From Rhodobacter sp. (GTDB lineage: Bacteria; Pseudomonadota; Alphaproteobacteria; Rhodobacterales; Rhodobacteraceae): DNA of 7,244 bases. Positions within the stretch are counted from its first letter, which is position 1; every line of letters begins with the position of its first letter. The stretch covers positions 1 to 7,244 of the forward strand of contig PNND01000209.1 in the NCBI GenBank assembly GCA_013824045.1, given 5' to 3'. The position numbers and the translations under genes are program-made. Positions 1 to 5,901 of this stretch are shown here, piece by piece. The notes beneath the pieces were generated by a model. That model worked only from the letters and a program-made list of their open reading frames with translations. It had not been told where the DNA came from and did no database searches.

Positions 1-216
1 GGCACCCTTATCCCCAAGATATTGCGCAACCGGGCTGCACACCCTGACGTTCAAGGATCTCGGACATGCCCCTTCATCTTGGCCCAAATACCCAAAAGCA
101 ACCGCCGCCCCACCGCAATCCCGTCCAGAAAAAGCGTCCCCTCCCCGATGTCAGGGGAAGCAACGGGGTGGGCCTCTCCCCTTCCTGCCACCGCAAAGCT
201 GCGCTAGCGTCCTCTC
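1..216. other. Left-edge stretch without a convincing gene
   Basis: I see no supportable coding region here. One plus-strand frame stays open from the left edge to a TAG at 205-207, but its product is Pro/Ser/Arg-rich, matches no family I know, and has no ribosome binding site. On the minus strand the only short frame near the edge (ATG at about 64-66) closes after 18 codons. The stretch holds a short motif at 72-91, listed separately, and a weak inverted repeat TCCCC/GGGGA at 142-158. There is no clear promoter for the gene at 217. Confidence 0.5.
72..91 (-). repeat. Possible dispersed intergenic motif of Rhodobacterales
   Basis: Read on the minus strand this is GTATTTGGGCCAAGATGAAG. From memory, closely similar strings (GTATTTgggacAAGATGAAG and variants, often just after a GC-rich hairpin) recur in intergenic regions of many Rhodobacter-group genomes. 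Only one copy is in this window, so the repeat status rests on recall and not on the sequence. No hairpin of the usual GCC...GGC type lies next to it here. Its function is unknown to me. Confidence 0.35.
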
Positions 217-633
217 ATGACCCCACCCTATTCCGGGCGCTGCCTCTGCGGTGCCGTCACCTATCGCTGCGATGCCCCGCCGCTCTGGCAGATGCACTGC
301 CATTGCGAAAGCTGCCGCCGTGCCACCGGGGCGGCCTTTGCCTCCTTCTTTGGCTTGGCCGATGGTGCCTGGGCCTGGACAGGCACCCCACCCGCCACCT
401 TCACCTCCTCCCCCGGCGTCACGCGGCAGTTCTGCCCCACCTGCGGCACACCGATGGGCTACCGCGCCGACCGTTTTCCCGGCGAGCAGCATTTCTACGC
501 AGGCACGCTCGATGATCCCGCCACCTACACCCCCACCGCCCATGTCCATTTCGCCGAACATCTGCCTTGGGCGAACCCGCAGGACGGCCTGCCCCGCCAT
601 GATCGCTCCGATGACACCCCAGCGCGCGATTGA
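217..633 (+). CDS. GFA/CENP-V family zinc-binding protein
   Basis: A 138-residue cytosolic protein of the GFA family, named after glutathione-dependent formaldehyde-activating enzyme (Gfa). Most members have no proven reaction, so an enzymatic role should not be assumed. The family cysteines are all visible: C9-x-C11 in GRCLCGAV, C28-x-C30-x-x-C33 in HCHCESCRRATG, and C73-x-x-C76 in FCPTCGTPM. In the family these form two zinc sites. The length is normal for a single GFA domain (about 120-150 residues). The ATG is the first one that gives the complete domain; no good Shine-Dalgarno sequence precedes it. Its last 35 bases overlap the acetyltransferase gene downstream, so the two are probably translated from one message. 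The family call is firm; the substrate is not known. Confidence 0.9.
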   Translation: MTPPYSGRCLCGAVTYRCDAPPLWQMHCHCESCRRATGAAFASFFGLADGAWAWTGTPPATFTSSPGVTRQFCPTCGTPMGYRADRFPGEQHFYAGTLDDPATYTPTAHVHFAEHLPWANPQDGLPRHDRSDDTPARD

Positions 634-1069
634 TCCCTATGACTGGCCCGCGCTGCTGGCCCTGCTGCACCGGGCCTTCTCCAGCATGGAGGGGATCATC
701 GACCCGCCTTCCTCGCTGCACAGCCTTACCGCCGAAGGCATCGCCGAACAGGCCCGCAAGGGCGAGGTCTGGGTGATCGGCCAGCCCGCCCTCGCCTGCG
801 TCTTCCTCACCCCCAGACCTGACGCGCTCTATCTCGGCAAACTGGCTGTGGACCCTGCCCATCAGGGCCACGGCCATGCCCGCGTGCTGATCGAGCACGC
901 CGCCCAGCGCGCACGCGCCCTCGGCCTGCCCGCGCTGGAGCTTCAGACCCGCGTCGAGCTAATGGCCAACCATGCCGCCTTCCGCCGCATGGGTTTCATC
1001 AAGACAGCCGCCACCGCCCATCCCGGCTACACCCGCCCCACAACCCTCACCTTTCGCCGCGCGGTGTGA
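599..1069 (+). CDS. GNAT family N-acetyltransferase
   Basis: A single-domain GCN5-related N-acetyltransferase of 156 residues, predicted to move an acetyl group from acetyl-CoA to an unknown amine. The acetyl-CoA binding motif A is clear: strand LYLGKLAVDP (77-86) followed by the pyrophosphate loop HQGHGHARVL (88-97), which fits the family's Q/R-x-x-G-x-G/A pattern. Motif B follows, with the LELQTRVELMANHAAFRRMGF segment spanning 113-133, where the N-x-x-A-x-x-x-x-x-x-GF pattern is typical. The frame is open upstream to 251, but that part is a shadow of the preceding gene. I place the start at the ATG at 599; the ATG at 611 (152 residues) is equally possible, and neither has a strong ribosome binding site. 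It overlaps the GFA gene in another frame, which suggests translational coupling. Confidence 0.85.
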   Translation: MIAPMTPQRAIDPYDWPALLALLHRAFSSMEGIIDPPSSLHSLTAEGIAEQARKGEVWVIGQPALACVFLTPRPDALYLGKLAVDPAHQGHGHARVLIEHAAQRARALGLPALELQTRVELMANHAAFRRMGFIKTAATAHPGYTRPTTLTFRRAV

Positions 1070-1090
1070 CGGGCTTTCCACCCCCACGCC

Positions 1091-1194
1091 GTCAGCCCCG
1101 CTCCCTCAGGGCCCGCCCCATCAACCCCCACCCAGTCAGCACCCAGCCCGTCAGCTTCGTCCCCGTCAGCGCCTTCTCCCTCAGCACTCTCCCT
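1091..1194. repeat. Degenerate 15-bp tandem repeat, about seven units
   Basis: The trinucleotide TCA occurs at 1092, 1106, 1121, 1136, 1151, 1166 and 1181: spacings of 14, 15, 15, 15, 15 and 15. The unit is roughly [G/C]TCAGCnCCnnCCCC; the best units start at 1135, 1150, 1165 and 1180, and a decayed eighth unit may start at 1195. It lies in the gap between the acetyltransferase stop and the FMN reductase. Because 15 is a multiple of three, both strands stay open across it. The plus frame reads as pentapeptides such as VSTQP and VSFVP; the minus frame reads as GxxAD units. Neither looks like a known protein, so I call it a minisatellite-like repeat and not a gene. Confidence 0.6.
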
Positions 1195-1415
1195 CTCCGC
1201 ATCCGCCCGGCGCGTACATCCACGAATTCCAGCACCCCGGATCGGAGCGTTAACCTTAACGATCTCCAGAAGGACCGCCCGCTGCGTATGCACAGTTGTC
1301 TGCACTGCAGTGCTGCACTGGCGCGCTGAACAGCCCAAACCTACCCTCCGACCCTTGCAGAGGCAGGTTAACCATATACCTTTCGGGTCCACGGCAACTC
1401 ACAGGCGATCCTCGC
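1195..1415. other. Gap upstream of the FMN reductase gene
   Basis: No gene seen. This stretch is less C-rich than the repeat before it and carries two TTAAC-type sites: TTAACCTTAAC at 1250-1260 and the 8-bp palindrome GGTTAACC at 1366-1373. It also holds the inverted hexamer cluster at 1302-1320. A TTGCAG at 1355-1360 could be a -35 element, but the best -10 candidates are poor: TACCTT at 1377-1382 with a 16-bp spacer, or TATACC at 1375-1380 with only 14. I therefore do not call a promoter. The reductase start has only a weak purine run (AGGCGA) upstream. Confidence 0.4.
1302..1320. promoter_or_regulatory. Candidate operator: alternating inverted hexamers
   Basis: The sequence GCACTGCAGTGCTGCACTG contains three hexamers in alternating orientation: GCACTG (1302-1307), CAGTGC (1308-1313), one spacer T, and GCACTG (1315-1320). 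Hence 1302-1313 is a perfect 12-bp palindrome, and 1308-1320 is a second perfect inverted repeat with a 1-bp centre. It lies about 96 bp upstream of the FMN reductase start, a plausible place for a dimeric regulator. No regulator can be named. Confidence 0.35.
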
Positions 1416-1961
1416 ATGCTCACCCTCCTCGGCATTCCCGGCGCGCTCCGCGCCGCCTCCACCAACCGCCTCCTGCTGGCCGAAGCCCGCCGCGCCTTTG
1501 GCGAGGCGCAGCACACCGAGGCCGATCTTCGCCTGCCGCTCTTTGACGAAGAACTTGAAATCGCAGAAGGTTTCCCCCCCGGCGTGCTGGCCCTGCACGC
1601 CCAGATCACCGCCGCCGATGCCATCGTCATCGCCACACCCGAATACAACAAGGCCCTGCCCGGCGTGCTCAAGAACGCGCTCGACTGGGTCTCTCGCGTG
1701 CCGGGCGCGGCCTGGCGCGACAAGCCGGTCGCGATCATGTCCGCCGCCGATGGCCGCGCCGGGGGGGAACGGTCGCAATACTCCCTCCGCCTCTGCCTCA
1801 CCCCCTTCCGCCCCCGCCTCATCACCGGGCCAGAAGTGATGATCGCGAACTCACGAAAAGCCTTCGATGACAATGGCTTACTGATGGATGAGCGCAGCCG
1901 GAAAACCCTTGCAGAGCTGATGTCCATCCTCCGGGCCGAGGCGGAACGCGCCTCCGCCTGA
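1416..1961 (+). CDS. NADPH-dependent FMN reductase family protein
   Basis: A 181-residue cytosolic flavodoxin-fold protein of the NADPH-dependent FMN reductase family, which includes chromate and quinone reductases such as ChrR/YieF. Members bind FMN and use NAD(P)H to reduce flavin, quinones, azo dyes or metal oxyanions; which of these applies here cannot be read from the sequence. The phosphate-binding loop is at residues 6-18 (GIPGALRAASTNR, the family's GSLRxxSxN). The second flavin-contacting segment is TPEYNKALPGVLKNALDW at 74-91, almost identical to the family signature. A third conserved part is GRAGGERSQ (113-121). The length is typical. The frame is open upstream to 1296, but that stretch has no family similarity, so the ATG at 1416 is chosen. 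A run of seven C (1574-1580) and one of seven G (1761-1767) lie inside, yet the frame is intact. The gene appears to stand alone. Confidence 0.88.
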   Translation: MLTLLGIPGALRAASTNRLLLAEARRAFGEAQHTEADLRLPLFDEELEIAEGFPPGVLALHAQITAADAIVIATPEYNKALPGVLKNALDWVSRVPGAAWRDKPVAIMSAADGRAGGERSQYSLRLCLTPFRPRLITGPEVMIANSRKAFDDNGLLMDERSRKTLAELMSILRAEAERASA

Positions 1962-2020
1962 CCCCACCTGTTCTCGTCCCCTCTTGCAGCACAGGGCAGC
2001 CGTCCCACAGGCCGGATCGC

Positions 2021-2034
2021 GCTTTTGCAAAAGC
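2021..2034. promoter_or_regulatory. Perfect 14-bp palindrome upstream of opgG
   Basis: GCTTTTGCAAAAGC is a perfect inverted repeat in the 274-base gap between the reductase gene and opgG, about 200 bp before the opgG start. The stem is too short and lacks a following T tract for a confident terminator. A protein-binding site is the more likely reading. A second small inverted repeat, GATGC-A-GCATC, lies at 2056-2066. Confidence 0.3.
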
Positions 2035-2148
2035 TGAAACAGGCGGCTCTTTGCAGATGCAGCATCGATTTTGTTCAAATTCTGTGCAACTTTACGGGCA
2101 GGACTTGGCAATTTCACGCCATCCATTTCACGGCCAGTTGAACGCGCC

Positions 2149-2178
2149 TTGCAGTCGGCTTCCCCTCTCCCCTATATC
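2149..2178 (+). promoter_or_regulatory. Candidate promoter of the opg operon
   Basis: A -35 element TTGCAG (2149-2154) and a -10 element TATATC (2173-2178) are separated by 18 bp, a good match to the sigma-70-type promoter layout seen in alphaproteobacteria. Transcription would begin near 2185 and give a leader of about 50 bases. That leader has an A tract (about 2210-2215) and a small AACC/GGTT inverted repeat, but no clear Shine-Dalgarno sequence near the ATG at 2236. It is the best promoter-like pair in the gap. Confidence 0.5.
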
Positions 2179-2235
2179 CGCCGCTGAGTCGCGCGGTCTG
2201 AGGCGCGGGAAAAAACCTTTGGGTTATAGACCTCT

Positions 2236-3852
2236 ATGACGATTACAGGCACCACCACCTCCGGGCTCTCGCGGCGGGACTTCCTCTCTGTTGCAGGGGC
2301 GCTTCTGCCCGTTTCCCTTGTCGCCCTGCCCCACACGGCCTTTGCACAAGAAACGACCACCCCGCCTGCAGCCACTCTGGTTGCGGCAGCGCAGCAATTT
2401 TCCTTCGATCTGCTGACCGAAGAAATGCGCGTTCTCAGCACGCAGCCGCATGTCACCGCCGCCGCGCCCGAAGGTTTTCTCGGCGATCTGGATTACGATG
2501 ACTATCGCTTGATCCGCTTCAACGATGACCGGTCCCGCTGGGCCGGGGAAAAGACCCGCTTCCGCCTTGCCGCCTTCCATATGGGCTGGCTCTTCCCCGA
2601 ACCCGTCCGCCTGTTCGAAGTGTCGGGTGGCATGGCGTCCGAGATGCTGTTTTCCACCGATGATTTCGAATATCTCAACGATCTGGCCGCGCGCGTTCCC
2701 GAACACGCCGAACTGCCCGGCGTTGCGGGGTTCCGGCTGAACCATCCGCTGAACCGCCCTGACAAATGGGATGAACTGGTGGCCTTCGTCGGCGCGTCCT
2801 ACTTCCGCGCCCTTGGCCGCAACTCGGCCTATGGCCTGTCCGCGCGCGGTCTGGCGCTGAACACCGCCACCGCCCAAAGCGAGGAATTCCCTCGCTTTTC
2901 CCGCTTCTACATGGAGCGTGACGTGGCCGGCAGCGACAGCGTCACCGTCTATGCCACGCTTGAAAGCCCCAGCGTGACCGGGGCCTATCGTTTCGTGATC
3001 ACCCCCGGAACCGAGACGGTGATGGATGTGACTTGCCGGCTGTTCTTCCGTCAGGATGTGGCAGAACTGGGCGTCGCGCCGCTCACCTCGATGTTCCTCT
3101 TTTCGGAAAAGAACCGCGCGGAATTCGATGACTACCGCCCCAACGTCCATGACAGTGACGGTCTGCGCATCCTGCGCGCCGATGGCGATATCATCTGGCG
3201 GCCCCTGAACAACCCGCCGCGCCTGACCGGCAGCTATTTCGCCGAAACCGCCCCGCGCAAGTTCGGCCTGCACCAGCGCGACCGCAGCTTTGACAGCTAT
3301 CAGGACACCGGCGCCCGCTATGAACGCCGCCCGTCGCTGGATGTCGAACCGCTGGGCGATTGGGGCAAGGGCAATGTCCGCCTTGTGGAAATCCCGTCCG
3401 ATCTCGAAGCCAATGACAACATCGTCGCCTATTGGGTGCCCGAAGCCCCGGCCAAGGCGGGCGATGCTCGGGAATTCGCCTATCGCCTGCATTGGGGCGA
3501 CCTTGCCCATGACTCGGGCGAACCGCTGGCCTATGTGTTTGAGACGCGGTCCGGCCATGGCGGTTTCGCCGGGGTCGAGATCCAGAAGGGCACGCGCAAA
3601 TTCGTGGTGGATTATCGCGGTGGGCTGATCGGCCCGCTGGCCGGTGACACCGAACTGGAACCCGTTGTTACAATCGCCAACGGGGAAGTGACCAGCAAGG
3701 TGCTGGAAAAGATCGCAGACACCGATATCTGGCGTCTGGTCATCGACATCTCGGCCGAAGACGACGCTGTCGTCGAACTTTCGGCACATCTGGCGGGGTT
3801 TGACCGCCGCCTGACGGAAATCTGGCTCTATCAGTGGATCAACGCGAAATGA
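2236..3852 (+). CDS. opgG: Periplasmic glucan biosynthesis protein OpgG
   Basis: A 538-residue periplasmic protein of the OpgG/OpgD (MdoG/MdoD) family, needed to make osmoregulated periplasmic glucans. Family members act on the beta-1,2-glucan made by OpgH; E. coli OpgG and OpgD have been assigned to glycoside hydrolase family GH186. A twin-arginine signal is clear: SRRDFL at 12-17, a hydrophobic stretch to about residue 31, and probable cleavage after AFA (37). E. coli OpgG uses a Sec signal while OpgD uses Tat, so by its signal this protein is OpgD-like. The mature part carries the conserved core: YRPNVHDSDGL (about 301-310), IIWRPLNNP, FGLHQRDRSF, GDWGKGNVRLVEIP, and NDNIVAYW (393-400). 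By my recall Asp394 in the last segment matches the catalytic Asp proposed for E. coli OpgD. The C-terminal part would be the family's Ig-like domain. The stop overlaps the start of opgI. Confidence 0.95.
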   Translation: MTITGTTTSGLSRRDFLSVAGALLPVSLVALPHTAFAQETTTPPAATLVAAAQQFSFDLLTEEMRVLSTQPHVTAAAPEGFLGDLDYDDYRLIRFNDDRSRWAGEKTRFRLAAFHMGWLFPEPVRLFEVSGGMASEMLFSTDDFEYLNDLAARVPEHAELPGVAGFRLNHPLNRPDKWDELVAFVGASYFRALGRNSAYGLSARGLALNTATAQSEEFPRFSRFYMERDVAGSDSVTVYATLESPSVTGAYRFVITPGTETVMDVTCRLFFRQDVAELGVAPLTSMFLFSEKNRAEFDDYRPNVHDSDGLRILRADGDIIWRPLNNPPRLTGSYFAETAPRKFGLHQRDRSFDSYQDTGARYERRPSLDVEPLGDWGKGNVRLVEIPSDLEANDNIVAYWVPEAPAKAGDAREFAYRLHWGDLAHDSGEPLAYVFETRSGHGGFAGVEIQKGTRKFVVDYRGGLIGPLAGDTELEPVVTIANGEVTSKVLEKIADTDIWRLVIDISAEDDAVVELSAHLAGFDRRLTEIWLYQWINAK

Positions 3853-4028
3853 TGCAAGTCGCGAAGCCGGAACAGTTCGACCTCGACCGCCTGGCCGAGC
3901 AATTGGGAAAACTTCCCGATGCGCCGCTTGCCATGCCGGTTCAGGAACTGGAAACCGCGCCGCATGCCAGTGGCCTGCTGGCCGCCCTTCGCCCGCGCTT
4001 TGCGCGCCTGCGGAAGGCCGGGCACTAG
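3849..4028 (+). CDS. opgI: OpgI, small protein between opgG and opgH
   Basis: A 59-residue soluble protein with no signal peptide or membrane segment. I name it OpgI by position, because the R. sphaeroides cluster is described as opgG-opgI-opgH. Two adjacent ATG codons (3849 and 3852) overlap the opgG stop (ATGATG around TGA), so translation is probably coupled; a GTG at 3834 is also in frame. The segment LPDAPLAMPVQELETAP (22-38) resembles the LPPEAPLAMPxQSL stretch that I recall from the N terminus of full-length OpgH proteins such as that of Xanthomonas. The frame is the same as that of opgH, and only TAG plus one codon (GCC) lies between them. My inference is that OpgI is the detached N-terminal segment of OpgH. 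The C terminus is basic (RPRFARLRKAGH). Its separate function, if any, is unknown. Confidence 0.75.
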   Translation: MMQVAKPEQFDLDRLAEQLGKLPDAPLAMPVQELETAPHASGLLAALRPRFARLRKAGH

Positions 4029-4031
4029 GCC

Positions 4032-5792
4032 GTGGGGGCCAAGGCCGCCCCTGACCGCCGGGTGTATGTCACACGCACCCTCACCCTGACGGCCTCACTT
4101 CTTGCCGCCGGGCTTGGTTTCATCGTCTTTCTGCAATTCGGCGCGTCGGACGGGTTTGACAGTTTCGATGTCCTGCGCGCCGTCCTGATCTTTGCCTCCA
4201 CCTTCTGGCTGGCATGGGGGGCCTTCACTGCCCTTTTGGGCCTGACCTCGCGCCCGCCCGCCGTGCCGCGCGATCCCGGCCCGATCCGCGCCATGACGGC
4301 CATCCTTGTGCCCGTCTATAACGAAGACCCGGTCGCCACCTTCGCGCGCATCGCCGCAATGGATGCCACGCTCCGCGCCACGGGCTTTGGCGACCGCTTT
4401 CATTTCGCCATCCTGTCCGACACCCGCAACGATGAAGTGGCCGCCCGCGAACGCATCTGGTTCCTGCGCCTGCTGGCCGACACGCATGGCGAAGGCCGCA
4501 TCTTCTATCGCCGCCGCACCCAGAACAAAGGCCGCAAGGCTGGCAATATCGAGGATTTCATCAAGCGCGCCGGGGCGGCCTATCAATATGCCATCATCCT
4601 TGATGCCGACAGCCTGATGGAAGGCGCGACGATGGTGGAAATGGTCCGCCGCATGCAGGCCGCGCCGGACCTTGGCCTGTTGCAGACCCTGCCCACGATC
4701 ATCCGCGCGAAATCGCGCTTTGGCCGCACGATGCAATTCGCCGGGGCCTTCTATTCCCCCATCTTCGCGCGCGGTCTGGCCATGATGCAGGGCCGCACCG
4801 GCCCCTTCTGGGGCCACAACGCCATCGTCCGCGTCGATGCCTTCGCCCAAAGCTGCGGCCTGCCGGAACTGTCGGGCCGCCCGCCCTTTGGCGGCCATAT
4901 CCTGTCCCATGACTATGTCGAGGCCGCGCTGCTCGCCCGCGCGGGCTGGACGGTGCGGGTGGATGACGATCTGGCAGGCAGCCATGAGGAAGCCCCCGAA
5001 AACATCATCGACCATGCCAAGCGCGACCGCCGCTGGTGCCAAGGCAACCTGCAACATTCCCGCCTGATCTTCGCCCCCGGCTTGAAGGGGTGGAGCCGCT
5101 TCGTCTTTGTCCAAGGCATCCTCGCCTATATCGCCCCGGTCTTCTGGCTGGCCTTCCTTGCGGCCTCCATCGCAGCGCCGCTCTTTGCCCCGCCTATCGA
5201 CTACTTCCCCATCGAATACTGGCCCTTCCCGGTGATCCCGGTCAGCCAGGTGTCAAAGGCGCTGCTGCTAGCGCTTGGTGTGGGTGGGTTGCTGTTCCTA
5301 CCCAAGATGCTGATCCTGCTGGATGCCGCACTGCGCCGCCGCGTGCGCGGCTTTGGCGGCACGATCCGCGCCCTGCAATCGACGCTGACAGAACTGCTCT
5401 TCTCCTCCATCACCGCGCCCATCTTCCTGATGTTCCAGACCCGCTCCGTCTTGCAGGTGCTGCGCGGGGCTGATGGTGGCTGGCCCGCGCAGACGCGCGG
5501 CGATGGCACTCTGTCCTTCCGCGATGCTTGGGCCGCCTCGCACTGGATCGTCACCACCGGCGCCATCGTGCTGGCCTTCGCACAGGCGCTGTCGCCGCAG
5601 CTGGTGCCGTGGCTTCTCCCCGTGACGCTGCCCATGGTGCTGGCCCCTGCCCTGATCTCATGGTCGTCGCGCCCCAGCCGCACCACGCTGTTCACCATCC
5701 CCACCGAACAGCAGCCCCCGGCCATCATGACCCTGCATGATCGCATCCTCGCCCGGTGGGAGGCTGACCTGCCTCATCGCGCCGCTGCCTGA
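4032..5792 (+). CDS. opgH: Membrane glucosyltransferase OpgH
   Basis: A 586-residue inner-membrane GT2-family glucosyltransferase that polymerises beta-1,2-linked glucose from UDP-glucose on the cytoplasmic side and is thought to pass the chain to the periplasm. Two membrane helices come first (about 14-36 and 47-70). The catalytic domain follows, with ILVPVYNEDP (91-100), SDTRND (129-134), DAD at 191-193 in IILDADSLMEG, HILSHDYVEAALL (289-301, Asp294 as the likely catalytic base) and the R-x-x-R-W motif in RDRRWCQGN (331-339). Several C-terminal helices follow (about 355-386, 408-430, 452-468, 504-545). It is much shorter than E. coli OpgH (847 residues), lacking the long N-terminal cytoplasmic part and the C-terminal tail. 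The start is GTG at 4032, three bases after the opgI stop. No ribosome binding site is well placed (GGAAGG at 4012-4017 is 14 bases away), so coupled re-initiation or stop-codon read-through is possible. GTG at 4062 is an alternative start. Confidence 0.95.
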   Translation: MGAKAAPDRRVYVTRTLTLTASLLAAGLGFIVFLQFGASDGFDSFDVLRAVLIFASTFWLAWGAFTALLGLTSRPPAVPRDPGPIRAMTAILVPVYNEDPVATFARIAAMDATLRATGFGDRFHFAILSDTRNDEVAARERIWFLRLLADTHGEGRIFYRRRTQNKGRKAGNIEDFIKRAGAAYQYAIILDADSLMEGATMVEMVRRMQAAPDLGLLQTLPTIIRAKSRFGRTMQFAGAFYSPIFARGLAMMQGRTGPFWGHNAIVRVDAFAQSCGLPELSGRPPFGGHILSHDYVEAALLARAGWTVRVDDDLAGSHEEAPENIIDHAKRDRRWCQGNLQHSRLIFAPGLKGWSRFVFVQGILAYIAPVFWLAFLAASIAAPLFAPPIDYFPIEYWPFPVIPVSQVSKALLLALGVGGLLFLPKMLILLDAALRRRVRGFGGTIRALQSTLTELLFSSITAPIFLMFQTRSVLQVLRGADGGWPAQTRGDGTLSFRDAWAASHWIVTTGAIVLAFAQALSPQLVPWLLPVTLPMVLAPALISWSSRPSRTTLFTIPTEQQPPAIMTLHDRILARWEADLPHRAAA

Positions 5793-5793
5793 C

Positions 5794-5830
5794 CTGCGCG
5801 CGCGCAGCAATCTGCCGCTGCACCGCAGCG
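5794..5830. other. Two inverted repeats just after opgH
   Basis: CTGCGCGCGCGCAG (5794-5807) is a perfect 14-bp palindrome starting one base after the opgH stop. CGCTGC-ACC-GCAGCG (5816-5830) is a 6-bp stem with a 3-base loop. Neither is followed by a T tract, so they are not convincing intrinsic terminators; they could be mRNA-stabilising or attenuating structures between opgH and opgC. A CCCTTGCAG follows at 5832-5840 but has no matching -10 element. Confidence 0.35.
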
Positions 5831-5901
5831 CCCCTTGCAGATCACGGCCAGAGCAGGCAAGACCCCCGCCAGCCCGGAGATACCCGGCCAATCGGTGACC
5901 C

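Noticed and set aside
136..158. Possible minus-strand terminator (TCCCC/GGGGA followed by a T run)
   Set aside because: The T run is eight bases from the best stem, or the longer stem has a mismatch and a 12-base loop, and no minus-strand gene lies upstream to be terminated.
22..207. Small plus-strand open frame at the left edge
   Set aside because: The product is low-complexity with no family similarity and no ribosome binding site, and base composition alone can explain the open frame.
251..598. Upstream extension of the acetyltransferase frame
   Set aside because: It lies inside the GFA gene in another frame, is Pro/Ser-rich and not part of any GNAT domain. The domain starts after 599.
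1066..1329. An 87-codon plus-strand frame starting at a GTGA overlap with the acetyltransferase stop
   Set aside because: It is dominated by the 15-bp repeat and a low-complexity Pro/Ser product. It is kept only as an alternative in the repeat finding.
1574..1767. Possible frameshift at the C7 and G7 runs in the FMN reductase gene
   Set aside because: The reading frame and all family motifs continue unbroken through both runs.
2224..2230. TTATAGA just before opgG as a -10 element
   Set aside because: There is no -35-like sequence at the right distance, and the transcript would begin at or after the start codon.
2224..3789. A 521-codon open frame on the minus strand opposite opgG
   Set aside because: It is fully antisense to opgG, whose family motifs are unmistakable. 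Long antisense frames are common in GC-rich genes, and its product has no recognisable domain.
4095..5114. A 339-codon minus-strand open frame opposite opgH
   Set aside because: It is a shadow of the opgH coding sequence, rich in Gly, Ala and Asp, with no domain.
5794..5830. Intrinsic terminator after opgH
   Set aside because: The stems are good but no T tract follows, and opgC continues the same pathway on the same strand.
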